From: Salvia splendens
Taxonomy: Eukaryota > Streptophyta > Magnoliopsida > Lamiales > Lamiaceae
Length of the DNA stretch: 64,000 nt
Direction of reading: 5' to 3'
Assembly: GCF_004379255.2 (NCBI RefSeq)
Contig: NC_056032.1
Coordinates: forward strand, 33,651,024-33,715,023
Shown here: in pieces, positions 1 to 12,100 of the stretch
Position numbering within the stretch: the stretch's first letter is position 1
How the letters are laid out: every line of letters begins with the position of its first letter
The notes under the pieces: generated by a model
What the model saw: the letters and a program-made list of their open reading frames with translations, nothing else
Told to the model about the DNA's origin: nothing
Database searches by the model: none
Program-made: the position numbers and the translations under genes

Positions 1-743
1 TCGGGGCTACCCAGGTTAGCTCCGGCGAGTTGGCTAGCCACTTCTTCCGAGCCGGAGTCGGATAGGGCTACCGACCTTGATCGTTTGGAGGAGCCGCTAG
101 AGGAGGATGTTATGCCTCCCTTATACTTCGGGTGCGTCCGCGTCTCCTGCCAAACGTTAAGATATTTGAACGACTTACCGTTCATGGATTGGTAGGTGCT
201 CAGCGCGGCGGTGATGATGTCGACCTCGCTTCGGCCGCTCCCGGCATTCCGGGACTCCTGGATGAAATAGCCGTTGAACTTGCCAATTTCTTCTTTGGCT
301 CGGCCGATGCAATTGCGCAACATACTCTCGTTGCGCTCGATCGTTCCCGGCGGCCGGTTTGCATTGTACCGGCTAGAGACGCGCCACCAAAAGTGATCGC
401 CGGATTGGTTCGTTCCAACCACCGCATCTTCGGAGATTTCCAAGTACGCCTTGAACAATCTTTCCATCTCCGCCGGTGAGTACGGTGTGCGGACACCGGC
501 GCGAGATGGAGGAGTCGGCATTTGGGAAGGGGCGCGAGGCCTAGGCTCCGGTGTCCACCCGTAGCGCCCATCGGAGGCACCTTGATCGTCGATTGGGTAT
601 GGCCGGTAGCCACCCGGAACGCCCGAATCTTGGGTGAGAGGAGGGGCCGAATATTCCGTTTCCGGACTAGGAAACGGTTGTGAACCGAACCATTCGGGGT
701 TCCAACCGTGGGAGCCCGAAGGGTTATCGTCTTGGCCGGACAT
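1..743 (-). CDS. Harbinger accessory Myb/SANT-like protein, partial (C-terminus off window)
   Basis: An uninterrupted minus-strand frame of at least 247 codons starts at the ATG at 741-743 and runs off the left edge without a stop. The N-terminus (about residues 1-80) is low-complexity, rich in Pro, Ser and Gly. From about residue 85 there is a trihelix/Myb-like domain with a PYSPAEMERLFKAYLEIS opening, then DHFWWRVSSRYN and KSFKYLNVWQ. This is the PIF/Harbinger second-ORF family, which brings the transposase to DNA; plant databases often mislabel it as glutathione S-transferase T3-like. It is the only copy of this family in the window without a visible stop or frameshift, although its C-terminus cannot be seen. 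It lies inside the Harbinger element ending at 1186. Confidence 0.75.
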   Translation of the reverse strand, partial: MSGQDDNPSGSHGWNPEWFGSQPFPSPETEYSAPPLTQDSGVPGGYRPYPIDDQGASDGRYGWTPEPRPRAPSQMPTPPSRAGVRTPYSPAEMERLFKAYLEISEDAVVGTNQSGDHFWWRVSSRYNANRPPGTIERNESMLRNCIGRAKEEIGKFNGYFIQESRNAGSGRSEVDIITAALSTYQSMNGKSFKYLNVWQETRTHPKYKGGITSSSSGSSKRSRSVALSDSGSEEVASQLAGANLGSP

Positions 744-1147
744 AGTGATGTTGTAGGGTATGAAAGAATGAAGATGAAAATGGATATGAGAGAATGGAGA
801 TGAGAATGGATATTGGAGAATGATGATGAGAGTTGTGTAGTTTGATATGAATTTTTGGGGTGAAATTGGAGGTATTTATAGATGAAAGTGTGTATTTTTG
901 GGGTAAAAAAAATGAAAAAAAATTAAAAGGGTGTAAAAAACGGTTATAAACGGATATATTTTTTTGGGGAAGTGAAAAAAAATTTATTTTTTATCGGTTT
1001 TTTTAATAAAAAACCGATTTTTTAAAAAAATAATAAAAAATGTTTAAACACAACGGCTATGCCGTTGACGAATGGGAGCGCGCCACGTGTGCGTCCGCTA
1101 GCACGAACGTGCTCGATACATCGAGCAGCGCCGTGCCAGCGGCGCGA

Positions 1148-1180
1148 GCGCAGCGGTGGCGTCGGACGCCACCGCTGCGC
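1148..1180. repeat. Perfect 16-bp inverted repeat next to the Harbinger right end
   Basis: Arms 1148-1163 and 1165-1180 (GCGCAGCGGTGGCGTC and its exact complement) are separated by one base, only 6 bp from the element terminus. Two weaker hairpins (near 1050-1070 and 1100-1125) precede it. Such subterminal hairpins are common in plant Harbinger elements and may be transposase binding sites (inference). Confidence 0.7.
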
Positions 1181-1189
1181 ATGCTCTAA

Positions 1190-1670
1190 TAAATGGACCG
1201 AATGATATAGGATAATTTAATTTTGGAAAAAAGGAGTGGGTGCCGTACCGAGTTGGCAATTTAAGTGGCAGAATCAGAAATTATAAAAATGCTGGGTTGG
1301 CTATTTAAGTGGCTTAATCAGAAATTAAAATAAGTCTGCTGCTGAAATTTTTTATAATTATTTAATTTTATACTAAAATATAATTTTTATTACAAAAAAA
1401 TATTCTCTACTGTGACACCGTATCTCAAAGCTTTACGACACTTTTGATCTGAACAAAAAATATACTAATATTTTTATTCAATATAAAATTATAAATAGTA
1501 CTTATAATATAATTTATGAAAACATAAGTGAAAATTTTGACTTCGGAGATTATAATCACATGCTATAGTATAATAGTAAATAATATAAATAAAAATAAAG
1601 AAAATGAAATCTAATAAAGCACAACATGAATTGATTATGCGAATTATTTAATTCATACACATAACACACG
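1190..1670. other. AT-rich intergenic stretch, no gene seen
   Basis: No coding signal on either strand. A short imperfect direct repeat (ggcaatttaagtggcagaat and ggctatttaagtggcttaat) lies near 1253-1320. The rest is AT-rich with no recognised element. Confidence 0.6.
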
Positions 1671-1673
1671 TAA

Positions 1674-2508
1674 GAGCATCCACTATAACACGCCCGCGGC
1701 TATAGCCGCGTTTGGGGCGGAAGCGGGGCGCCTTATAGTGGCGGAGTTGTCCGCCCCGGAGGTGGACGCGGCGAGGGGGGAGGGAGGCGGCGGACGCGGG
1801 ATAGCCGCGTGCGGGGCGAGGACGCGGCGATGGAGCTATAGCCGCGCCTATAGGCGCGGCGCCTATAGTGTAACGAGGAAGAAGCCGCGGCTATTCGGCG
1901 CGAATTTTTTATTTTTTTTTTACATTTCAATTCACCTATAAATACACCCCACTCCATTCATTATTTTCACACCATTCAAACACAACATCTATACAAATTT
2001 CTCTCACTACAATTTGGGGTCGGAAATGAACAATTTGTGGAGAGACAACTGGAATGCTCTGATTCAACAGGTGCAACAGGATGTAGCGGCCCGTTTGGCG
2101 GAGGATGCGGAGGATCCGATCCCTCGCACCATTACTCATCGGCGGACAATCCCACGAGACCTTGGTAGTGATTTGTACTAGATTCAATGTAGTGTGTGAT
2201 TTTAATTTTAATTTAGTGTGTAATTCTAATTTTAATTTGTATTGTATTTGTATTTTTATTTTTATTTTTATTTTTATTTTTAATTCGTATAGTCGGCCTT
2301 TCTTAATCCACTAATTAGAGCCCGATAAATTTGTTAATAATTACTTGATATATTATAAAATGAAAGTTGATTATAAAATTTTGGGGCTATTGGAGTTGTC
2401 CACTATAGTGGCGGAAATAGAATTTTAGGGCTATGGATAAAAAATTGGGGCTATGGACAAAAAATTGGGGCGGGGCTATTGGGCGTGTCCACCTTATAGT
2501 GGACACCC
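1674..2508. mobile_element. Deleted PIF/Harbinger element (835 bp)
   Basis: The left end GAGCATCCACTATAACACGC starts at 1674. The right end is its imperfect inverse, with GTGTCC and CACTATAAGG blocks ending at 2508. TAA flanks both sides (1671-1673 and 2509-2511), the Harbinger target site. Inside, a GC-rich subterminal block (about 1690-1890) precedes a TATA-like leader and a 51-codon remnant of the transposase N-terminus; the catalytic region is gone. It is therefore a non-autonomous internal-deletion derivative. Confidence 0.75.
2026..2181 (+). pseudogene. N-terminal remnant of a Harbinger transposase
   Basis: A 51-codon frame opens MNNLWRDNWNALIQQ and contains ITHRRTIPRD. This matches in position and character the basic N-terminal segment (IRRRMSVRCDHAAAH) of the transposase pseudogene at 15471-16812. 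The frame stops at TAG 2179-2181 and no DDE region follows, so it is the stub left by internal deletion. Any translation product would lack all catalytic residues. Confidence 0.55.
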
Positions 2509-2511
2509 TAA

Positions 2512-3288
2512 TAGATACAGTACTTGAATTGGGATTTGAAAATTGATAGAAATTTGTAGACACATTAATGAAAAAAGAAGTAATTGCGATACTACAAATT
2601 ACAGAAATAACAGCTAATAATTTGATTTGATTTGATTTGATTTGATTTGAAATATTACATCATGAGAATTGAATGGCAAATGTAAATAGGCTACTAAATG
2701 TTAATGGGCTTTGGGCCATTAAATTTTACTACCCCATTATCCATTTTTAATCCAACAGTCTCTTTGGTTTTATTTATTAAACTAAAATAAAAATATATTT
2801 TTATTTTTAATCCAACAGTCTCTTTGGGCCATTATCCATTTCTAAAATAAAAAAATATATCAAAAATAAAATGCTAGTTTTAATTGAAAAGCTAAAAGGT
2901 AAACGTGCAAACTTACATATTTTGGGAGCATTTCAGTCCGATAAAAATAAAAAATAAAAAAAAAGGTGCAAAAATGCTAGTGTAATCGAAAAGCTCAAAA
3001 AGTAAATGCAAATCTATATATTTTGGAAGCATTTCAGTCCGATAAAAATGAAAAAAATTGCAAAAATACTAGAAACGAGACAAACTCAAAATTCAGAGAC
3101 TTCCCATGATATTTTTTCCAGAGATTATTAATGTACAAACGTTTGTCTCAAACCTTATAGACTTCCCATGATATTTTTTTCAGGGATTATGAATGTACAA
3201 ATGTCAAAGTTCAAGAACAATTTATACAATTGTGTGTAAATTAAGGAATGGAATCATCATGAATAAGAAAAGCACAAATTATTGTATA
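2512..3288. other. Intergenic stretch with serial tandem duplications
   Basis: No gene is seen. A (TTTGA)6 microsatellite lies at 2621-2650. Three separate tandem or near-tandem duplications follow between about 2735 and 3210: one around tccaacagtctctttgg, one around atttcagtccgataaaaat, and one around agacttcccatgatat with a period of about 62 bp. Confidence 0.6.
2621..2650. repeat. (TTTGA)6 microsatellite
   Basis: Six uninterrupted TTTGA units read directly from the sequence. Confidence 0.9.
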
Positions 3289-3675
3289 TAGAAGTGCCCA
3301 CGGTTTGGAACCGGCGATTCCGATTTTTGATATTGTTGAACCGGGACCAAACCGCGAGGATTTTTCGCGGTTATGGTTCTGGTTCCAAAACCGCCGGTTT
3401 CGGTTCCGAACATGCGATTTTTCGGCGGTTTTTCACGGTTTCAAACTGCCGATTTTCGGCGATTATTGGCGGTTCGGCTCAGTTTCACGGTTTTCCGGTG
3501 ATTTTTCGCAGTTCCAGCACAATTTCGGTTTGAAAATTTTCGAACCTGAACCGAACCACGGTTCAGAAAATAATGGTTTCGGTTCGAATAAATTCTCACG
3601 TTTCTGGTTCGGAACCGTAACCGCCGGTTATGATTTCGCGGTTAACCGCTGGAACCGTAAACCTTGACACCTCTA
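3289..3675. mobile_element. Small non-autonomous hAT-like element (387 bp)
   Basis: The ends are TAGAAGTGCCCACGGTTT and the inverse of TAGAGGTGTCAAGGTTT. They are flanked by an exact 8-bp duplication, ATTGTATA, at 3281-3288 and 3676-3683; 8-bp TSDs are the hAT signature. The interior is made of short GGTTCGG/CGGTTCC-like units in both orientations with no transposase. Long frames here are by-products of that repeat structure, not genes. Confidence 0.75.
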
Positions 3676-5673
3676 ATTGTATATAATTATAAGAACCAAT
3701 TAGCTTTAACATTTTTTTATTTAAAAAAGGACGATCAACTTCCTTAGTCCCCAATGTAGAAAGAATAAAAAAGATCAGCAATAAGAAAAGAAAAAAGAAG
3801 TGAATTCCCACATATATCAGACATAAAAATGATGCTCCATGAAGTCGGTGGGAAGCATGTCAGATTTTGATTAGAAGAAATCAAATAAGTGGAAAGATTG
3901 GATAATCAACAACTATATATGATTGAGATCGACGATGATATATACTCCCTCTATCCCCAAAAAATAGGTATTTTGAATTCGGCACGAATTTTAATGCAAA
4001 ATTAGTAAAGTAAGAGAGAGCTAGAGAAAAAAAGTAATTAAAGTATTGCCAGTGGGGAATGAGTCTCACCTCATTAGAGAGAAAAGAGTTTCCAAAATTA
4101 AAAAATACATATTCTTGTGGGACAAACTAAAAAGGAAAAAGTGTATATTCTTGTGGGACGGAGTGGTATATATTATTGATATTGCAACTTTGGGTTTACC
4201 TGTGCATTGCAATATCTCAATTCTGCTATTTGAAGAAAAAAAATAGCTTCAATCCTAATTTTGATTACATTTCCTGTTGCGCACTAAATCTTTTATGATC
4301 ATAAGTGAAATTATTTTTTACTCAAAATATCCACCACTGCATGATATTGATAATGCATATTCTGGATTCTCCAAAACTGCAATTGTCTTGAACACAAATG
4401 GCAACATTGCTATCTGCTAAATTTATGTAGCTGCTAGATATTTTATATTGCTCAATGCTCATAAGTATATAATGGTAGATTCACCTTATTCCTTTTTACA
4501 GTATTTATTCTTAAATTTTTGTTTCTTGCCTACCACTTAATTACCCAATGGCATATGGATTAAATATTGCACGATTAACAAGTTGGTCTACATATTCATA
4601 AAAGGGCTGGCACCCTTAAAAAGATTGCTTGTTCCAAAAATACTCATCATGATAGTGATAATTGATGAAGACTCTTAAGATTTGATTAATAATCACCACC
4701 AGTCTATCACTCCACCCACATATTTAAAACAGTGAAATACTATATAGATAATTCCTAAATTTTGTACGGTGCGGTTTACGATTCCTTGGAAAAAAATTAC
4801 AAACTCAATCCCAAAAAAAAAAGAATATTTGAGACAGGACTATAATTAATGCATAATCGGTGAAGTAAGAGAGATGAAGATAATGATAGTTAAAGTATTG
4901 TTAGTGGATATTGTGATCTATACTATTATTAGTGTTTAATGCTGTGTTCTAGTGGTATAAATTATATATAATTAAACTATATATGTGCAATGAGTTTGGG
5001 AGATTTTTCCATAAATGGAAATGAGATATTTTTATAACACTGATGAAAAATAAAAATACCTTTATTTTTATGGGACGTGGGGTATCATAAAAAATTCAAG
5101 GATTTTGATAGGTGTTTTGCATTTTTTTTCAACTTTTTGGAACTATATATAAAATTCAAATTAGAATTTATTAATCCTTTATGTTTACCAAAGGCTCTTT
5201 TTGTGAATTAAATTTTTATTTAATAAATTCTTATTTTAATTTTATACTATTTTTTTATCAATCTTATATGATTATAAATTATTATGAATTAAAAATAAGA
5301 GATCGACACTATGAATAATGATAATGAAAAGACAAAAGCAATCTCAAGATTCAAGGTTACATACTCAAGTTAAGAAGACTTTGGGTTTCTCAAGTTAACT
5401 TCTAACTCCAACTTTGATGTGTTAGGCAATCACACACGCCTACATACACAACACACATCACTATACTATTTCATGCAATCAGGGAGAGACAAGACATTTT
5501 ATCTCCAGAAATTGTCAAAAAAACCACATCCAACTCAGTTCATCCAGTAACGTATTCGATTCCGAAAAGTTCTACTGGTGCCTATTTAGTTCTCGACAGT
5601 ATATTGTACTACTGTTTTGCGGTTACATAATGATCAAAATCGACTACCAATAATTTGTAAAGGCGGGTTAACT
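3676..5673. other. AT-rich intergenic stretch downstream of HISN3
   Basis: No gene is seen on either strand. It contains a clear Stowaway-like MITE (3945-4166). A second, badly decayed MITE-like stretch at about 4750-5090 retains a GGGACGTGGGGTAT-like right end. About 5400-5673 is probably the 3' untranslated and flanking region of the minus-strand HISN3 gene. Confidence 0.5.
3945..4166. mobile_element. Stowaway-like MITE, family A
   Basis: It starts CTCCCTCTATCCCC after TA and ends GGGACGGAGTGG before TA. It closely resembles the copy at 20650-20870 throughout, sharing the segments ttgtgggacgga and gtaaagtaagagag. There is no coding capacity. Confidence 0.75.
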
Positions 5674-8006
5674 TTAAACAGCCAAGGACTCTTGCTGAGA
5701 ATGCCAGGTGACTACATCCTTGTAAGGTAAATTACCGCCAAATATATTTAAAGCACTGCCAACTGTGACATCTACACGGCCCTTCCCCGCTGTTTTTATC
5801 TTCTCTAAATCAGCCATAGTCGTCACTCCACCAGCATAGGTCACCGGAATCTAATAAACAGACAAGAAACCATTCAAACTACAGAAGCTTAAAAGATAAT
5901 GAAAAGGCGTAACTCAACAGTAGATTGTGTAACATCCATAAGGAAACAGACATCAAACAGTATATCCAAGCAAACATACTGGTGAATGCTCGCCAAGCAA
6001 TTCCACGAGCTCTTCATCAATTCCCAACCTGCAACATTGAAGCAGGAAGATAAATTGGGATGTTAAGTTGCAGACAAACTTCATGAATTCACACCAACAG
6101 AAGCAAAATGTTCCAGATTGGTTGTCAGGTTTATCATGAATAATACTTCAGGAAGATAAAAGGAGCTAATTAGCTTCAAGATGTACTTTTTTCCTTCAAC
6201 ATCTACTCCATGAACAAGAAATTCATCAGCATGCCCCGCAAGAAAATTTAACACCTCTTGATCAAGAAACACATCAGTGAACTTCTGCCATCTATCCGTC
6301 ACAACAGCATATCTCCCATCCTACATGAGAAGAAGAAAGAAAAGTTAAACAGCTTTTTATCATCTGCTAGCATCCTTGATATACTGACAGAGGCACCAGT
6401 TTTCTCTTTTTCACATATATTATCATGTGGAAGCGATGTACCTTCTTTCTACAACTGAGATCCAACACAAGTCTTTCTTTCCCAACAGCATGAGCAAGTT
6501 CCTTTAGCCTTTCAAAATCAACTTGTCCATCACTGAATACATACTGCGACAACCGTAAAGAAGTACCAATTCATAAGGATCCACATATAAAAAACTTATG
6601 GACAGCATGTTAAACATCCAAAAATAACTCATGTAAAATCCTAAACACAAGTAGAGTACAAATCAGTGAAAGGATGTTTTAACAATTTTAACAAGTGACT
6701 GCATAGCAAAAAATCAAGTCTACTTGTTTTCATAACTATCACAACAGTAGAAATATGAAGTTCTAGGCTATGCATAAGGAAACATGTGGGATACCAAAAA
6801 TCTACTTCATTGAAATACACCAAATTAAAACGTACGGATGTAACAATAACATGGCTTGCTCCTTCGTCAATGTAAGTCAAGGCATTGCTTGTATTGATAC
6901 CACCCCCAACTTGCAAACCACCTGATATTTTCATCGCACAGTAAGTATACTAGCAAGAGCATCTGTAGGTCAAGATTTACAATCGGAGATCATATATTAA
7001 CGTGTAAGGATACTCTACATAACCTCTCAGCATGATTTTAATATATAGCTCAAAATAGTGTCTCTAGTAACATTGGACAAGGATAAGGTATTAACAGAGA
7101 GTGACGATAATTAAGGAATTGACTTCAGCTATTCAAGATCCAGCTAACTTCAGCCCAAGACTGCAGCATCGGGTGTATTATGGTACCTGGATAGGCATGT
7201 AATGCTTCAACTGCTGCTGCTTTGCTCAATGGATCAGCCCCAAGCATGATCACATGGCCACCAGTAAGCCCATCGTCCTTATACATTTTAGCATATTCTG
7301 CAGCTGAAATATCAGATTCGTAATTAGTGACAAGACTTGAATCTCCCTCTTTAGAATCTCGAAGAGTGGATCCAACAATCTGTTTCACTTTCCCCTGAAA
7401 GATAGTCACCACATTGGTGTTAGTCATCCGTAGTCAATACTAATAAGGTGACACCACAAGAAGCGAAAAAAATCAGTCATGCTGCTCGTGCAGTATATCA
7501 TTTGAATGCTATGGATGTAAATGCGAAAGAAAACCAACAAGAAGGCATTCCTAACATGTTATCCTTCATTAGAGGAAAGACCATCATGATTCTACAACTT
7601 TCTATGAAAAAAGCAATGTAGATAGTTGCTATTTCAAATCAGGGCATTCCCCAACGGATACGAGGGGCTTTGGTTGCTCGTGTTAGCAGCACGAAAGCAC
7701 ATCGCAGAAGTCAAAGGATCGAACCTTGTGTATGTCAATGCAAGGACGAAACTGGACGGCACATTGTATGGATAGCCTTGGCTTTCCTAAAAAAAAGTTT
7801 AAATGTTCTCATCACACCAATCGTCTGGTTCCACAAAGTGTCACTATTAAAATGTCGACAGGAATGATAATGGAGGAAAGCTAACACATACTCTGGACAA
7901 CCCAAGACGCACCATCGGTGAAAGTCTGCTTGGATCGAGGTGCATATACTGAAGAAAGCTCAGTGAAATCCTTCCATGAAGTTGCTTGTAGATAGTGAAA
8001 GCTCAT
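5674..8006 (-). CDS. HISN3: Phosphoribosylformimino-AICAR ribotide isomerase (HisA/BBMII), chloroplastic
   Basis: Eight exons on the minus strand: 7892-8006, 7725-7786, 7187-7394, 6836-6921, 6442-6543, 6187-6320, 5980-6028, 5674-5850. All introns are GT-AG with consistent phase and give 310 residues, close to the roughly 300 of plant HISN3. Exons 1-2 encode a Ser/Thr/Arg-rich N-terminus from ATG 8004-8006, as expected of a plastid transit peptide. The TIM-barrel begins at [19 protein letters not shown]. Conserved segments follow: [66 protein letters not shown] and [12 protein letters not shown]. The Asp residues in CIDIHK and GVDVEG sit at the barrel positions where HisA has its acid/base pair (family knowledge). 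The enzyme opens the ribose ring in the fourth step of histidine synthesis in plastids. No interruption is seen, so the gene looks functional. Confidence 0.93.
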
Positions 8007-8926
8007 AATAAAAATGGATCAGAATTATAACCTAGAAAATCAGAAGAAGCCGAAGAGGCATTTTATCAAACAGGTACGTGAACTTTACAATCTCAAATTG
8101 AACATGGAAGAAGCAAGACTTCGAATTGAAAGCGTGATGGAAGTGGAAGCAATCTCGAATTTTAACAGACACAGTTTGTCTGGTCAGTTAATCTATACCG
8201 AAATAACAGACTTTTTACTGACATACACAGTAAGCACGGAAGCAATAGCAAAATACCAATCCACAATTGATTCATTAAACAAGAGCAAGCTTAACTCTAC
8301 TAGAGCATTTTCTCAAATAGTTCATCTGCCAAGAATCGCAATCCTCAATTCCCCTCAAACTCAAATCAAATCAAATCAAATCACCAAATACTGAAAGCAA
8401 TATTGAATATACAACCATTTCAAGTATTCAACAGCCAATAGAGAGAGGAAAAAAACACCAAATATTCAAAATCATTATCGTCATTTAACAAATATTTCAC
8501 ACACACACGGATTAATTTATAGACCAAGTCACCAACCTACAATCAAGTCTTGGGCTCGAGTATACTGCAATCAAAGCTTGAGTTCGGTCTGCGTGGACCG
8601 CCGGGTACTTGCAACCCCTCGACGGGCGGTGTGGTCGTGGTTTTACCAACGTGTGACACCGTTGTGGTTTATTACAAATAAACTTTTTTCTTATTTAAGT
8701 AAACATTAAATTTAGAACATCCTTTAATTGTTAATAATCAAGTGTTTTATTTAACATAAAATTTTATAGGAATTGAAGATCCAAAGTTTGTGGGCTAATG
8801 TGTAAAAAAAAACATACTATAATTGAAAAGGTATAGAAGTTAAATAAAAAGATAAATATTAATTTGATTTTTTGTTTAATGTAAATAAATTTTGTTACTG
8901 ACTTCAGCTTTATCACATTATTAGTA
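8007..8926. other. HISN3 upstream region
   Basis: The probable promoter and leader of the minus-strand HISN3 gene. A GC-rich block at about 8570-8660 within AT-rich DNA may mark the transcription start or a non-coding first exon. A 126-codon plus-strand frame at 8014-8394 has no recognisable domain and overlaps this leader, so I do not call it a gene. The Copia element is inserted just upstream. Confidence 0.45.
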
Positions 8927-8931
8927 TTATT

Positions 8932-9111
8932 TGTTAGAAAGGAAAATATGTAAGTAAGGAAAATAGGTAAGCAAGGAAAAAAAAATTAATTAGGGAATGA
9001 GTATTATGGCAAATCTTGCCAATTTTATGTAATCCTTGGCCTATTTAAAGGAGACGTACCTATTGTAATTCTCTTAACAAGTTGAATGAATAATACTCAT
9101 ATCTTTCAACA
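8932..9111 (+). repeat. Copia 5' LTR
   Basis: 180 bp, TG...CA. The sequence cctatttaaagg near 9045 is the likely TATA region. Compared with the 3' LTR it lacks one 16-bp GGTAAGCAAGGAAAAT unit. Confidence 0.92.
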
Positions 9112-9123
9112 TGGTACCAGAGC
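9112..9123 (+). promoter_or_regulatory. Primer binding site
   Basis: TGGTACCAGAGC directly abuts the 5' LTR. It differs at one base from TGGTATCAGAGC, the usual complement of the plant initiator tRNA-Met 3' end. Confidence 0.85.
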
Positions 9124-9196
9124 AAAGGCTCATAACAAAATCATCATAGCCTAATACCTTTCCCGACCAAGAAGGCGGTTATTTTCAACCTGCAAC

Positions 9197-12100
9197 ATGT
9201 CAGACGATGAAGAGAAACCAAATATGGAGGAGACACGATTAAAGATGAGTAAGAATGTTACTCTAGCCGTTAAACTCAACGGGATGAATTATCCCCTATG
9301 GAAACGGCTGATGAGAGTAGCCATCGTGGGAAGACGAGCAAACAGGTATATCACCGGTACACCGCAGCCGCCGGAACCTGGAATGAAGGGGTACACAGAA
9401 TGGGAGGAAGCCGATATGACAGTGTTCTCATGGATAATTGACAACGTCGAAACAGAAATTGTTGTCGACTTTGCACATCACCAAACCGCGCAAGCTCTGT
9501 GGGAGAGCCTACAAACTACATTCGAAAGTACTGCAGATCCATATCTGTTGTACGATCTAGAGGAAAAGGCAGGCCGAATCGTGCAAGGGGAACATGGGCT
9601 AGAAACATATTGGCGACATCTCCACGGAATCTGGGTCGAAATTGACCGATGCCAACATCAACCTGTGGATTGCTGCGACAAGGGGATTAGCCAACTTCGA
9701 ACGTATGTAGCAACAAGACGGCTGTTCAAATTCCTAACAGGCTTGAATGCAAGATATGACGGGATCCGAAGGGATATTCTCAAGGAAACCCCGTTGCCCT
9801 CAGCCGAGACCGCATACGGTCTGGTAAAACGAGAAGCTACGTGGTTGAAAATCATGCCGGCATCAGACATCGATCTCCAGACCGGCGCAATCAACGATGG
9901 ATCATCATCGGGCCAAGTCGGACACGGGTTCGCCGTCAGAAACCAGCCACCACCGCCACCAAAACCGCCACCACCACGAACCGCCGCGCAACAGCCCAAC
10001 CGCTGTGGGTGGGAGTGGAACCATTGAAATATCCCCAACCCTGAAGCTTACAAATTGCCTCTATGTGCCCAAATTATCTCATAAACTTATGTCTATCAGC
10101 CACGTGACGAAAGAATTAAACTGTACGTTACTAATGCATCCAAATTTCTGTGTATTACAGGATATCAGGACGAGGAGGATAATTGGGCGTGGCACTGAGC
10201 GTCAAGGTCTTTATTATGTGGATGAGATTACTCAACAAGGTGGCACCGCGATGCTTGCTCACGGATCTGCAAATCGGGAAGCTTGATTGTGGCACCGCAG
10301 ATTGGGGCATCCATCCTCAGGGTATTTAAAATTGCTTTTTCCAAAGTTTTCCCATTTTAAGGATATTACTTGCGAATCTTGTGTTTTGGCAAAAAACCAC
10401 AGACAATCCTTTAGATCAAGTGATACTCGTGTTAAGACTATTTTTTCTCTAGTGCATGCCGATGTTTGGGGTCCAGCTCCTATTGTTGGTGATCATGGTT
10501 TTAAATATTTTCTCATTTTTGTGGATGACTGCACTAGATTGACTTGGGTATATTTTTTGAAGCATAAATCTGACGTTTTTGAAAAATTTACCCGTTTCTT
10601 TACAATGATCCAGACACAATTCCAAACCACGATCAAAATTCTTAGATCCAATAATGGTAGGAATTTGTTAACAAAGACATGACTGATTTTTTTAAAGAAA
10701 AGGGGTTAGTTCATCAAACTATTTGTCCTTACACTCCTGAACAAAATGGTGTAGCTGAACGAAAGAATAGGATAATCCTAGAGGTCACGAGAGCCCTGTT
10801 TTTTGACTCAAATGTTCCTAAATTTTTATGGCCCGAAGCTGTTGCCACTACTGTCTACCTAATTAATCGTTTACCTACAAAAATTTTGGGTATGAAAACT
10901 CCTTTGCAGACTCTCGCATCCCTTACTGATATTCCCCCACCTCTCATACTTCCGCTCAAAATCTTTGGTTGTTCCGTTTATGTGCATGTACCGAAACACG
11001 AAAGAGGAAAATTTTCTGCATGTGCAATAAAATGTGTTTTTTTGGGGTATGGGGTAAATCAGAAGGGCTATCGATGCTATCACCCGGGGTCTAGGAAGGT
11101 TATAACAACCATGAATTGTAATTTTCTAGAAAGTGAATACTTCTATCACACCCAACCTCGGGGTCAGGGGGGAGTGATGTTCAGGGGGAGTGTAATAAAA
11201 TTGGACCCCTCAGTTTTCCGATGCCACATCCAAGTATCTCGAACGTGGAACCAACAGAACAAGCTAGTGTCACTGCCGAGTCAGTCACATCTGCTGTAGA
11301 GCCTCCTCAACCGCCTACGCCTGAATCGAGTCCTCCTCCAGTGATATCCGAGGTAATTCCTGAAACTAGCTCAGATAATACAGTTATTACTCCAAACACT
11401 TTTGGTGTAGACGAGAATGAGAATGCAGCATTGATGGTGATACCGGCCGCTATATACTCCCCAACAGAACTACTCGTGGGGTCCCGGCTAAGAGATACAG
11501 TCCTGAGAGGATTAGTAGAAGCCGATATTCTATGGCGAATCTGGCTAAAGCAAATCTAACAGAGATGGCTAGGGCGTTTGAAGCAGCACTTTACGAAGAA
11601 GAAGAAATCTCATATACGGCCGAGGAGGCTATGAAAATTGCTCACTGGCGAGAAGCAATGCTAGTAGAAATGCGGGCTCTGATGAAGAACAATAGATGGG
11701 AAGTATGTCTTAAACCTGATGGAGTTCGAACTGTGGGATGCAGATGGGTCTTCACTATCAAACGGAGGCCAGATGGGTCGATTGAAAGGTATAAGGCGAG
11801 ACTTGTGGCCAAAGGATACACTCAGACTTATGGAGTTGATTATGCTGAAACATTCTCACCGGTAGCAAAAATGAGTACTATTCGAGTGCTCTTCTCAATA
11901 GCGGCAGTCAGGGAATGGCCACTACATCAGTTCGACGTGACAAACGCATTCTTACATGGGGAACTGAAGAAGCCCATTTACATGGAGCCACCACCTGGAT
12001 TTGTTGGAGATTTCGAAGGAGGAAAGATTTGCAAACTAAAACGAACACTATATGGGCTAAAGCAGTCACCTAGAGCTTGGTTTGAGAGATTCTCTGAGGC

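Larger units (their letters stand above)
1..1186. mobile_element. PIF/Harbinger element, right-hand part (left end outside window)
   Basis: The right terminus reads as GCGCATGCTC at 1177-1186, the reverse of the GAGCATCC-like end seen on the other Harbinger elements here, and is followed by TAA (1187-1189), the expected 3-bp target site. The element holds the Myb-like accessory gene on the minus strand, then AT-rich sequence, then a GC-rich subterminal block with three hairpins. The left end and any transposase lie outside the window. Classification rests on the accessory gene family, the end and the TAA site. Confidence 0.7.

Noticed and set aside
3282..3667. Two overlapping frames of 83 and 120 codons
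   Set aside because: They lie wholly within the hAT miniature element and arise from its repeated GGTTCGG/CGGTTCC units.
8014..8394. 126-codon plus-strand frame
   Set aside because: No recognisable domain, AT-rich composition, and it overlaps the HISN3 leader on the other strand.
8590..8640. The minus strand contains acaccgcccgtcg, which is also part of the universal small-subunit rRNA 3' region
   Set aside because: Only 13 bases match; the sequence on both sides is unlike 18S or 16S rRNA, and it lies in the HISN3 leader.
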